Assembly: GCA_018715445.1 (NCBI GenBank)
Contig: DVLP01000155.1
Location: 1 to 12,240 of the forward strand
Origin: Candidatus Avipropionibacterium avicola
Lineage (GTDB): Bacteria; Actinomycetota; Actinomycetes; Propionibacteriales; Propionibacteriaceae
DNA: 12,240 nt
Direction of reading: 5' to 3'
In this document: positions 7,241-12,240 of the stretch, in pieces
Layout: every line of letters starts with the position of its first letter
Numbering within the stretch: position 1 is the first letter of the stretch
Position numbers and translations under genes: made by a program
Notes under the pieces: generated by a model
Told to the model about the DNA's origin: nothing
What the model saw: only the letters and a program-made list of their open reading frames with translations
Database searches by the model: none

Positions 7241-7286
7241 TGCGTGTGCCCTCATGAGGAGTACGCACAACCTGCCAGCGAGGTTG
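7241..7286. promoter_or_regulatory. Two inverted repeats between divergent genes
   Basis: The 147-bp region 7203-7349 separates two divergent genes. It contains the perfect palindrome CCTCATGAGG (7250-7259), flanked by TGCGT (7241-7245) and ACGCA (7263-7267). Immediately after it is CAACCT (7268-7273)/AGGTTG (7281-7286) with a 7-base loop. Either could bind a dimeric regulator of one or both genes. I could not place a convincing promoter beside them; TTGCAC at 7284-7289 is a possible rightward -35 without a clear -10. Confidence 0.4.
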
Positions 7287-7349
7287 CACGGATCGACAAA
7301 AGGATTTCCAACGAGACCTCCGGAACCGGTGTCAGAGCGGCCGGGCACA

Positions 7350-8021
7350 ATGGCGGCCATGGCTTCGTTCCACGTCCGGCCCGCCCCCGCCGCGTCCACC
7401 CCGGTCGAGGCGTGGCACCCCGCCGACGACGAGGTGTTCAGTGGACTGCTGGTGGACCGGGTCCGGGTCGGCGCCGTGCGTGCTGAGCTGGTCGAGATCG
7501 ACGACTCGCGACTGGTGGGGACCGCCCTTGGCGGGGCCGAGCTGACCAAGCTCGCCCTGACCGACTCCATCGTCGAGTCCTGCGACCTGGCCGTGATGCG
7601 CGCCCCCGACAGCAGTTGGACCCGGGTGCTGGTCACCGAGTCGCGGCTGACCGGGGTGCAACTCACCCGTGCCGGTCTGCAGCAGGTCGAGATCGCCGAC
7701 AGTCCCGCAGCCGACAGCCAGTGGCGCTCGGCCTCGCTGCGTCAGGTCCGGTTCCGCGACTGCGTGCTGACCGATGCCGACTTCGGTGGTGCGAGCCTGA
7801 CCCAGGTCGAGTTCATCGGATGCGACCTGTCCCGGGCCGACTTCTCGCGGGTCCGGGTGCGCGGTGGCACACGGTTCACCGACTGCACGTTCACCGCGGC
7901 CACCGGGCTGGACTCGCTGCGCGGCGCCGAGATCGAGTTCAGCGATCCTTCCGATGCCCTCGCCCTGGTCGTGCCGCTGGCGGCCGCCCTCGGGCTGACG
8001 GTGCGTCAGCGCGAGGACTGA
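7350..8021 (+). CDS. Pentapeptide-repeat protein
   Basis: This 223-residue protein is built over about residues 47-197 from degenerate five-residue repeats of the A(D/N)LXX kind, for example ALGGAELTKL, SRLTGVQLTRAGL, VLTDADFGGASLTQVEF and CDLSRADFSRV. Such repeats fold into a right-handed quadrilateral beta-helix. Residues 1-45 are non-repeat, and the last 25 form a hydrophobic helix-like cap (ALALVVPLAAALGL). Some family members (Qnr, MfpA) mimic DNA and bind gyrase, but most have no known role, and nothing here singles out gyrase. ATG at 7350 or 7359 is possible; both lack a strong Shine-Dalgarno sequence. The frame extends upstream to 6927, but that part is antisense to the 92-residue gene and was left out. 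The gene is divergent from that gene and ends against a hairpin shared with ygfZ. Confidence 0.87.
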   Translation: MAAMASFHVRPAPAASTPVEAWHPADDEVFSGLLVDRVRVGAVRAELVEIDDSRLVGTALGGAELTKLALTDSIVESCDLAVMRAPDSSWTRVLVTESRLTGVQLTRAGLQQVEIADSPAADSQWRSASLRQVRFRDCVLTDADFGGASLTQVEFIGCDLSRADFSRVRVRGGTRFTDCTFTAATGLDSLRGAEIEFSDPSDALALVVPLAAALGLTVRQRED

Positions 8022-8040
8022 GCCAGCCCGCGTCCGGTTG

Positions 8041-8075
8041 CCGTACGGGGTCGAGTGCAGCTCGGGCCCGTACGG
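8041..8075. terminator. Strong hairpin between convergent genes, likely bidirectional terminator
   Basis: CCGTACGGG (8041-8049) and CCCGTACGG (8067-8075) form a perfect 9-bp stem. Inside it, CGAG (8052-8055) pairs with CTCG (8061-8064) around a 5-base loop. It fills the 55-bp gap between the stops of the pentapeptide gene and ygfZ. There is no T-run, as is common for actinobacterial terminators, and the symmetry lets it act on both strands. Confidence 0.7.
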
Positions 8076-8076
8076 G

Positions 8077-9036
8077 TCAGCGCAGCTTGGGCCGGACGTG
8101 GAGTCCGACCTCGGGATCGACCAGCGGCTCCTGGCCGCAGGCGATCTCGCCGGTGACCAGTTCGGCATCGGTGGCGGTGTTGCGCTTGACCAGGCCGAGC
8201 GCGATCGGGCCGAGCTCGAAGTGGCGGGCACTGCTGCCGACGAACCCGACGGCGCGACCACCGGAGCTCAGCTCGGCACCCACCTCGGGCAAGGCCTCGA
8301 CCGATCCGTCGAGGTGGAGCAGCACCAGCCGTCGGGGCGGGCGGCCGAGGTTGTGCACCCGGGCCACCGTCTCCTGACCGCGGTAGCAGCCCTTGTCGAG
8401 GTGCACCCCGACCAGACCGATCTCGTTGGGGATCGTGCGATGGTCGGTGTCGATCCCGATCCGCGGCACACCCGCGGCGATCCGCAGGGCCTCGAAGGCC
8501 CAGGTCCCGGCACGCTGGTCACCCAGCAGGTCGTCGATCCGGTCCAGGGGGGCGATCACCTCGTGACCCCCCAGGGCGTCATCGCGGACCCGGACCACCA
8601 GGTCGTCACCGGTGCTCGCCTCCGGCGGCGCCGGCCGCCAGACGACACCGTGGGTGTCGGTCAGGTCGGCGACCTCGACCCGCATCATGAACCGCATCGA
8701 ATCCAGGAACTGGACCAGGGCGGCCGCGGCGCCGGGCTCGGTGTGGGCCCAGAAGGTCTCACCGTCGTCGACGCCCTCCATCACATGCTCGATGTGGCCG
8801 TTCGGGGACAGCAGCAGCGCGGTGGTCGCCGTACCTGGGGCCAAGGCCTCGAAGTGCTGGCTGGTCAGGGAGTGCAACCAGGTCAGTCGGTCCGGGCCGG
8901 TGATCGAGAGCACCCCGCGATGGGACTGGTCGACCGCGCCCCGCCCGTCGGTCAACTCACGCTGCTCGCGCATCGGGTCGCCGTAGTGCCAGACCGCCCC
9001 CAGGTCGGGGCCGGACTCATTGCGTACCTCAGTCAT
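8077..9036 (-). CDS. ygfZ: YgfZ/GcvT-domain folate-binding protein
   Basis: This 319-residue protein is related to the T-protein of glycine cleavage but carries the YgfZ signature K215-G-C-Y-R-G-Q-E222, whose cysteine C217 is needed in the characterised E. coli protein. YgfZ binds tetrahydrofolate and helps assemble or repair certain iron-sulphur enzymes such as MiaB; the mitochondrial relative is IBA57. The N-terminal part (about 30-125) and middle (145-230) make up the folate-binding core, with a C-terminal barrel at about 230-319. ATG at 9036 follows the stop of the nitrobindin-like gene by 6 bases, so the two are probably translated from one message. A Shine-Dalgarno sequence is not obvious, in keeping with coupling. 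Length is usual for actinobacterial homologues (Rv0811c-like, from memory). Confidence 0.92.
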   Translation of the reverse strand: MTEVRNESGPDLGAVWHYGDPMREQRELTDGRGAVDQSHRGVLSITGPDRLTWLHSLTSQHFEALAPGTATTALLLSPNGHIEHVMEGVDDGETFWAHTEPGAAAALVQFLDSMRFMMRVEVADLTDTHGVVWRPAPPEASTGDDLVVRVRDDALGGHEVIAPLDRIDDLLGDQRAGTWAFEALRIAAGVPRIGIDTDHRTIPNEIGLVGVHLDKGCYRGQETVARVHNLGRPPRRLVLLHLDGSVEALPEVGAELSSGGRAVGFVGSSARHFELGPIALGLVKRNTATDAELVTGEIACGQEPLVDPEVGLHVRPKLR

Positions 9037-9042
9037 CGTCGA

Positions 9043-9540
9043 TCACGCCGTGGCGCGGGAGAGCTTGCCCCACATGTAGGACTGCAGGGCCTGGTCGCCC
9101 TCGGCCTTGTCGAAGGTCCACAACAGGTCGCCCTCCACCTGGCCGTACAGGCGCTGACCCGCCGTGTACGGCTTCGCGGTGCTGGTGCGCGCGACCGCAT
9201 CGGTGGCCAGCTCGATCTTGGCCCCGGTGACCGAGCCGTACCAGATCTCAGCGACACCGGACGGGTGACACATCACCACCTCGACCTGGCCATCGGTCTG
9301 CGGACGCCAGAAGCCGGTCTCCATGTCCAACGGCTCGTTGGCCTTGCCGTCGTCGTCGATCAGGAAGGTCTGGGACAGGTAGTGCAGGTAGTCACCGCCG
9401 TTGTGGGCGATGTCGATCTGTTGGCCGAACTCGATGTCGTCCTCACCGGGCCAAGTGGCGCGACCGACGCCCTCCCAGCGCCCGATCATCCAGGCCAGTC
9501 CCAGCAGATTGGAGTTGAGTCCCTCGGGGATCTCGAACAC
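9043..9540 (-). CDS. Nitrobindin-like/FABP-family beta-barrel protein lacking the haem histidine
   Basis: This 165-residue protein belongs to the nitrobindin (DUF1794, THAP4-like) family of ten-stranded barrels. The family motif G-x-W-x-G-x-G is present as G20-R-W-E-G-V-G26, followed by FGQQIDIAHNG and YLHYLSQ strands. True nitrobindins bind ferric haem through a histidine near the C-terminus. By eye that segment here is Q153-S-Y-M-W-G-K-L160, with Y155 where I expect the histidine. This matches the subgroup called ferric nitrobindin-like, of which I believe Rv0813c is one. It may bind another small ligand. The start is GTG at 9540, with GAGGAGG just upstream. It sits 30 bases after the acidic membrane-protein gene and 6 bases before ygfZ, hence one operon. 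Confidence 0.9.
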   Translation of the reverse strand: MFEIPEGLNSNLLGLAWMIGRWEGVGRATWPGEDDIEFGQQIDIAHNGGDYLHYLSQTFLIDDDGKANEPLDMETGFWRPQTDGQVEVVMCHPSGVAEIWYGSVTGAKIELATDAVARTSTAKPYTAGQRLYGQVEGDLLWTFDKAEGDQALQSYMWGKLSRATA

Positions 9541-9570
9541 CTGTCCTCCTCGTCGTCGTGTGCTCAGGTC

Positions 9571-10143
9571 TCAGGTCGTACGGCGGTCTCGGTCGCCGGT
9601 ACGGCTCATTGCCACCGTCTCCTCGGCCGCGGCCAGATCGGTGGTCACCTCGTCGTCGGCATCGTCATCGTCGGCAGGGGCATCGTCGGCAGCAACACCT
9701 GGGTCAGCGGAGGCGTCGGGACCCTCGGACTTCCCGGACTTGCCCGTGTGCTCGGCCTTGCCCGTGTGCTCGGTCTTGCCCGTGTCCTCGGTCTGGTCGG
9801 CGTCCTTGGTCCCGTCGGCGTCCGGATCGGGGTTCTGGTCCACCGCGGACAGGTCCACCGTCTCGTCCTCGGCCGACAGATCGATCGTCTCGTCCTCGGC
9901 TCCGGCGCTGTCTTCGGCTCCGGAGTGGCCCTCGGTGCTGGAGCTGCCCTTGGTGCTGGGGCTGTCCTCGGGATCGGCACTCGCTGGCGCTGGTGCCTTC
10001 TCGGACCTCACCGGGCGCGGCACCGACACGACCTGGTCGTCATGGACCGGCTGGTGCCGCCACAACTGAACCACGCCCACCACCGCCGCCAGAGCGATCG
10101 CCGCCGTCGCGACGATCAGGACGAGGGTGCCGATCGAATCCAC
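9571..10143 (-). CDS. Single-pass membrane protein with long acidic low-complexity tail
   Basis: The 190-residue protein has one membrane helix at about 5-27, followed by R29 and a hydrophilic tail rich in D, E, S, T, G and A that is probably disordered. Two internal repeats are visible: DETIDLSAE/DETVDLSAV (84-101) and three copies of (T/A)E(D/H)TGK (118-135), then an acidic run at 158-165. No enzyme or binding domain is seen and I cannot assign a function. The very short N-terminus leaves orientation uncertain. GTG at 10143 is the only sensible start, since it begins the membrane helix. No Shine-Dalgarno sequence is present, but TAGACT lies 7 bases upstream, fitting a leaderless message. 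It leads the unit that continues into the nitrobindin-like gene and ygfZ. Coding is supported by the intact helix and by its operon place, not by homology. Confidence 0.75.
   Translation of the reverse strand: MDSIGTLVLIVATAAIALAAVVGVVQLWRHQPVHDDQVVSVPRPVRSEKAPAPASADPEDSPSTKGSSSTEGHSGAEDSAGAEDETIDLSAEDETVDLSAVDQNPDPDADGTKDADQTEDTGKTEHTGKAEHTGKSGKSEGPDASADPGVAADDAPADDDDADDEVTTDLAAAEETVAMSRTGDRDRRTT
9739..9792. repeat. 18-bp tandem repeat, three copies, inside the acidic membrane-protein gene
   Basis: Copies at 9739-9756, 9757-9774 and 9775-9792 read CTTGCCCGTGTGCTCGGY with one or two changes. Each encodes one (T/A)E(D/H)TGK unit in the tail of the leftward gene. Copy number may vary between strains because the unit keeps the frame. 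Confidence 0.85.
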
Positions 10144-10150
10144 GCCAGCG

Positions 10151-10156
10151 AGTCTA
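10151..10156 (-). promoter_or_regulatory. -10 element of a probable leaderless promoter (acidic membrane-protein operon)
   Basis: TAGACT on the minus strand is followed by 7 bases and then the GTG start at 10143. That is the spacing expected when transcription begins at or next to the start codon. A TANNNT -10 with no Shine-Dalgarno sequence is the usual sign of leaderless genes in actinobacteria. The -35 region would lie inside or next to dtd and shows no clear match. Confidence 0.45.
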
Positions 10157-10166
10157 CGGGGTCGGA

Positions 10167-10172
10167 TAACCT
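10167..10172 (+). promoter_or_regulatory. -10 element of a probable leaderless promoter (dtd)
   Basis: TAACCT is followed by 6 bases and then the ATG of dtd at 10179. This puts the predicted transcription start on the A of the start codon. No Shine-Dalgarno sequence is present in the 35-bp gap. An overlapping GATAAC (10165-10170) is an alternative -10. Confidence 0.45.
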
Positions 10173-10178
10173 CGCCGG

Positions 10179-10610
10179 ATGCGTGTGGTGGTGCAGCGAG
10201 CGTCCCGAGCCGAGGTCCGCGTCGACGGTACGGTCACCGGTCGACTTCCCAGACCCGGACTGGTCGTGCTGGTCGGCGTCACCCACGACGACACCGAAGC
10301 CGAGGCCGCGTCGCTGGCGGCCAAGGTGTGGCGGCTGCGGATCCTGCCCGAGGAAACCTCTGCCGAGCAGACCGATGCGCCACTGCTGGTGGTCAGCCAG
10401 TTCACCCTGTACGCCGACACCCGCAAGGGACGACGACCCTCCTGGAACCGGGCCGCGCCTCGGCCGGTCAGCGAGCCGCTGGTCGAGTCCTTCGTGACGG
10501 CCCTGCGCGAGCTCGGCGCCCACGTCGAGACCGGTGTCTTCGGCGCGACGATGGAGGTCGAGCTCGTCAACGACGGGCCGTTCACCCTGGTGGTGGATTC
10601 CGCGGACTGA
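10179..10610 (+). CDS. dtd: D-aminoacyl-tRNA deacylase
   Basis: This 143-residue protein is a full-length Dtd, which hydrolyses D-amino acids (and glycine on tRNA-Ala) from mischarged tRNAs and so protects translation. Both active-site signatures are intact: S73-Q-F-T-L-Y-A-D80, and N131-D-G-P-F-T136 with the Gly-cisPro pair that screens chirality. The start [13 protein letters not shown] is the normal family N-terminus. It is divergent from the acidic membrane-protein operon with only 35 bases between the start codons, and it runs straight into the repeat block at 10611. Confidence 0.96.
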   Translation: MRVVVQRASRAEVRVDGTVTGRLPRPGLVVLVGVTHDDTEAEAASLAAKVWRLRILPEETSAEQTDAPLLVVSQFTLYADTRKGRRPSWNRAAPRPVSEPLVESFVTALRELGAHVETGVFGATMEVELVNDGPFTLVVDSAD

Positions 10611-10700
10611 CCCCTCGACGAGCTCGGGGATCGGGCGTTGAGCTCGGGGGCCTTGGGGCCCCTCGACGGGCTCGGGGATCGTGCAGCTCGGGGGCGTGGG
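10611..10700. repeat. Second block of the GC-rich short repeat
   Basis: Starting on the base after the dtd stop codon are copies of CCCCTCGACGRGCTCGGGG at 10611-10629 and 10659-10677, each followed by ATCG. Half copies (GAGCTCGGGGG at 10640-10650 and CAGCTCGGGGGCG near 10684-10696) lie between and after them. The arrangement matches the block at 3480-3609, and again the genes on either side converge. A role in ending transcription is possible but inferred. No other terminator is visible here. Confidence 0.75.
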
Positions 10701-11834
10701 TCAGGGGCGGGGGGCGAAGAAGGCGACTTCGGAGATCACGATCGAACCGCGGCCGACGGCGTTGGTGCCCGAGGAGTTGGACTTCACGATCTGGAGGGTG
10801 ATCGTGCCGCCGGAGGTGACCGGGATCCGCAGGTGCTGCAGGTCACGCTCGCCGTCGACGAGTTGCTGCTCGACGACGGTGCCGTCGGGCAGGGTCCACC
10901 GGGCGGTCAGCACGCGCAGGTTCAGCGGGTACTGGTCGACCCCTCCCGTGGACTTCACGTAGCCGTTCACCAACGCCACCTCGGCGATCTGGGTGTCTCG
11001 CGGGACGGTGAAGCTGATCGCGGGCGTGGTGGTGTCGTCACAGCGCCATGCCGTGGCCGGGTCACCGTCGACGGCATTGGCGGCGTCATATCGGACGGTG
11101 GCGCCGTCGTCGGTGCCGGACGGGGCCACACAGGTCGACTGGGCGAGGACCCCGGTGACCGGGGCGACCTCACCGTCCCAGACCTGACCGGCCGGGACCT
11201 GGTCGGCGACCGGGGCTCGACCGTCGAGGCCTTGGACGAAGATCGTGCCCGCGGTCCCCAGGGCGAGACAGGTCAACAGCACCAGGGTGGTCAGCAGCAG
11301 GCGCTCCCCGCGACGCCGTCGCGCCTTCGCGCCCCGCCGTGCTGCCGGGCGAGTGGCTGCCGGACGGGTGGAGGCCGGTCGGGTGGCCGACGGTCCGGTG
11401 ACGGGCGTGTGACGCGCAGTCGGGGTCGCAGGAGCCGGGACCCGCGGCAGGGCCGGCACCGGCTGGAGCGGCTGGGTCGGCGGGCCGGACGTGGCCTCGA
11501 CCGGCAGTGGAGTCAACGGGGAGGGCGCGTGACCGGAGAAGAGCCAGTCGTAGCCACCGACGCCGGTCGCTTCCGGTTCGGGCGCCGGTTCAGGATCCGG
11601 CTCGGACGCCGACCCCGACCCGGCCGGGTCGTAGAGCGGGATGTCACCGAAGCGGGCGATTTCGGCGTCGATCTCGGCCTGGGTCCAGCCGCGGACCACC
11701 GGCAGCGGCGCCGTGGGCTCCAGTCCGTCGTCGTCCAGACCGGCGAATGGGTCCACCGCAGCGGAGGTGTGAGCGTGCGACGGCTCGTCAGGTCCCCTTC
11801 GGGCCTGATCGGGCACATTCGACATTCCACTCAT
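10701..11834 (-). CDS. Membrane-anchored protein with extracytoplasmic discoidin/NADase-type domain
   Basis: The 377-residue protein has three parts. Residues 1-178 are a cytoplasmic, proline/alanine-rich low-complexity arm with a PDPEPAPEPE stretch (79-88), TRPAS/TRPAA repeats (151-165) and a basic patch AKARRRRGER just before the membrane. A single helix spans about 179-200. The outside part (about 215-377) is a beta-sandwich of the discoidin type: A251-A-N-A-V-D-G-D-P-A-T-A-W263, then the LVNGYVK segment (288-294). This is the pattern of the NADase-type glycan-binding domain. C235 and C265 could form a disulphide. No catalytic domain is present, so it may bind a cell-wall or extracellular sugar polymer (inference). 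ATG at 11834 is chosen, with ATG 11825 as alternative. The open frame up to 12002 would cover the promoter region. TATGAT lies 9 bases upstream. It is divergent from glnR. Confidence 0.87.
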   Translation of the reverse strand: MSGMSNVPDQARRGPDEPSHAHTSAAVDPFAGLDDDGLEPTAPLPVVRGWTQAEIDAEIARFGDIPLYDPAGSGSASEPDPEPAPEPEATGVGGYDWLFSGHAPSPLTPLPVEATSGPPTQPLQPVPALPRVPAPATPTARHTPVTGPSATRPASTRPAATRPAARRGAKARRRRGERLLLTTLVLLTCLALGTAGTIFVQGLDGRAPVADQVPAGQVWDGEVAPVTGVLAQSTCVAPSGTDDGATVRYDAANAVDGDPATAWRCDDTTTPAISFTVPRDTQIAEVALVNGYVKSTGGVDQYPLNLRVLTARWTLPDGTVVEQQLVDGERDLQHLRIPVTSGGTITLQIVKSNSSGTNAVGRGSIVISEVAFFAPRP

Positions 11835-11843
11835 TGCGGCCCG

Positions 11844-11849
11844 ATCATA
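11844..11849 (-). promoter_or_regulatory. -10 element upstream of the membrane-anchored protein gene
   Basis: TATGAT on the minus strand is five of six bases from the consensus. It ends 9 bases before the ATG at 11834, so the message would have almost no leader, in line with the missing Shine-Dalgarno sequence. I find no good -35 at 16-18 bases. Confidence 0.5.
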
Positions 11850-11986
11850 CCGGGGCCTTGCCGGAGATCCGGTCACGATTCGGGATCGACCTGCGGTGAC
11901 GTGGGCCACGTCGGCCCGGCGACGACCCCGAATCCGCGGTGGCGCAGCGCCGGAAACAACCGCCGTCCTCGACGACACCAAGCTGA

Positions 11987-12006
11987 CCAAGTGGACGTCC
12001 ACTTGG
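11987..12006. promoter_or_regulatory. Perfect 20-bp palindrome upstream of glnR, likely operator
   Basis: CCAAGTGGACGTCCACTTGG is fully self-complementary. It lies 48 bases before the glnR start codon and 152 bases before the divergent gene. ACCAAG is also directly repeated at 11977-11982 and 11986-11991. A weak -10 (CATTCT, 12016-12021) would place the -35 inside the palindrome, so a dimeric repressor bound here could block glnR transcription. It does not resemble the GTnAC-n6-GAAAC type of GlnR box. The rest of the 220-bp region 11835-12054 holds only the TATGAT element and the ribosome binding site. Confidence 0.6.
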
Positions 12007-12054
12007 CGGACGTGCCATTCTCACTGTGGAAATTCACGCGGAGGGAGGCTGGGC

Positions 12055-12240
12055 ATGGCCACTCTGCTGTTGTTCACCCCCAGCACCTCGACCTCCTCCC
12101 AGGTGCTGCCGGCGCTCAGCCTGGTCGACCACACCGTACGGGTCCTGCCGGCCTCCGCCTCGGCCGCCGCCCAGGCCCCCGAGGCCGATCTGTGGCTGTT
12201 GGACGCCCAGCACAACTTGGTGGCCGCGAAGACGTTGTGC
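12055..12240 (+). CDS. glnR: GlnR-type OmpR-family nitrogen regulator, N-terminal part, cut by the window edge
   Basis: The 62 codons present encode MATLLLFTPSTSTS, then VLPALSLVDHTVRVLPASAS, then ADLWLLDAQHNL, ending in LC. This follows the N-terminus I recall for actinobacterial GlnR (Rv0818: LLLLT, VLPALSLLPHTVR, PAEAS, ADAVLVDARNDL, LCRLL). GlnR is an orphan response regulator with a receiver-like N-terminal domain and a C-terminal winged helix; it controls ammonium uptake and assimilation genes. D50 matches the conserved aspartate of the receiver, which in GlnR serves dimer formation rather than kinase-driven phosphorylation. The winged-helix half lies outside the window. ATG at 12055 has a strong GGAGGGAGG at 12040-12048, six bases away. 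A 20-bp palindrome lies upstream. Confidence 0.82.
   Translation, partial: MATLLLFTPSTSTSSQVLPALSLVDHTVRVLPASASAAAQAPEADLWLLDAQHNLVAAKTLC

Noticed and set aside
6927..7349. N-terminal extension of the pentapeptide-repeat protein
   Set aside because: It is antisense to the 92-residue gene and would cover the divergent control region; no repeat motifs occur in it.
8041..8075. Riboswitch or small RNA gene
   Set aside because: It lies between two convergent stops, is only 35 bases long and is a simple symmetric hairpin; a terminator explains it better.
8038..10497. 819-codon rightward open frame across several genes
   Set aside because: It runs antisense through ygfZ, the nitrobindin-like gene and the acidic-protein gene, then out of frame through dtd, all of which are better supported. 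Its G/L/V repeats come from reading the 18-bp tandem repeat antisense.
11835..12002. N-terminal extension of the membrane-anchored protein
   Set aside because: It would place coding sequence over the TATGAT element and the 20-bp palindrome, and the extra residues are Arg-rich with no domain.
11987..12006. GlnR autoregulation box
   Set aside because: The palindrome has no GTnAC-n6-GAAAC pattern, so it does not look like a GlnR site.

Overview
The DNA is very GC-rich, with G/C-ending codons, GTG starts and leaderless-looking promoters. The gene content includes a GlnR-type regulator beside a nitrobindin-like protein, a YgfZ homologue and Dtd. Together these indicate an actinomycete (Actinomycetota), plausibly of the Propionibacteriales/Propionibacteriaceae kind. 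The genus cannot be fixed from the sequence alone. Almost all of the window is coding, and no stretch without a gene exceeds 300 bases. I see no tRNA, rRNA, transposase, integrase or CRISPR array.

Left part (1-3479): a small catabolic cluster. A medium-chain dehydrogenase/reductase and an enolase-superfamily enzyme form a leftward unit joined by an ATGA overlap. A Gfo/Idh/MocA oxidoreductase is read rightward from the shared 147-bp intergenic region, where two divergent promoters use almost the same -35 bases and an inverted repeat covers the leftward start point. A further leftward gene may begin just before the left edge. The substrate is unknown; the enzymes suggest oxidation and dehydration of a sugar, polyol or sugar acid.

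Middle left (3480-6842): an intergenic block of short GC-rich repeats, then a GH65 disaccharide phosphorylase (most like trehalose phosphorylase) and a beta-phosphoglucomutase. Both are leftward and joined by an ATGA overlap. Together they turn an alpha-linked glucose disaccharide plus phosphate into glucose and glucose 6-phosphate.

Middle (6843-8076): an unrecognised 92-residue gene and a divergent pentapeptide-repeat protein, separated by a region with two inverted repeats. The pentapeptide gene ends against a strong hairpin shared with the convergent ygfZ.

Right part (8077-12240): a leftward three-gene unit (membrane-anchored acidic protein, nitrobindin-like beta-barrel, YgfZ), then divergent dtd with a 35-bp gap that fits two leaderless promoters. 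After a second repeat block comes a leftward single-pass membrane protein with an extracytoplasmic discoidin/NADase-type domain. Last is the start of a rightward glnR, preceded by a perfect 20-bp palindrome. This right part resembles the conserved actinobacterial neighbourhood around glnR (Rv0811c-Rv0818 in Mycobacterium tuberculosis, from memory).

I did not find a clearly new biological system. The best leads are the uncharacterised dehydrogenase/enolase/Gfo cluster with its shared control region, the palindrome before glnR, and the repeat family placed at convergent gene ends.
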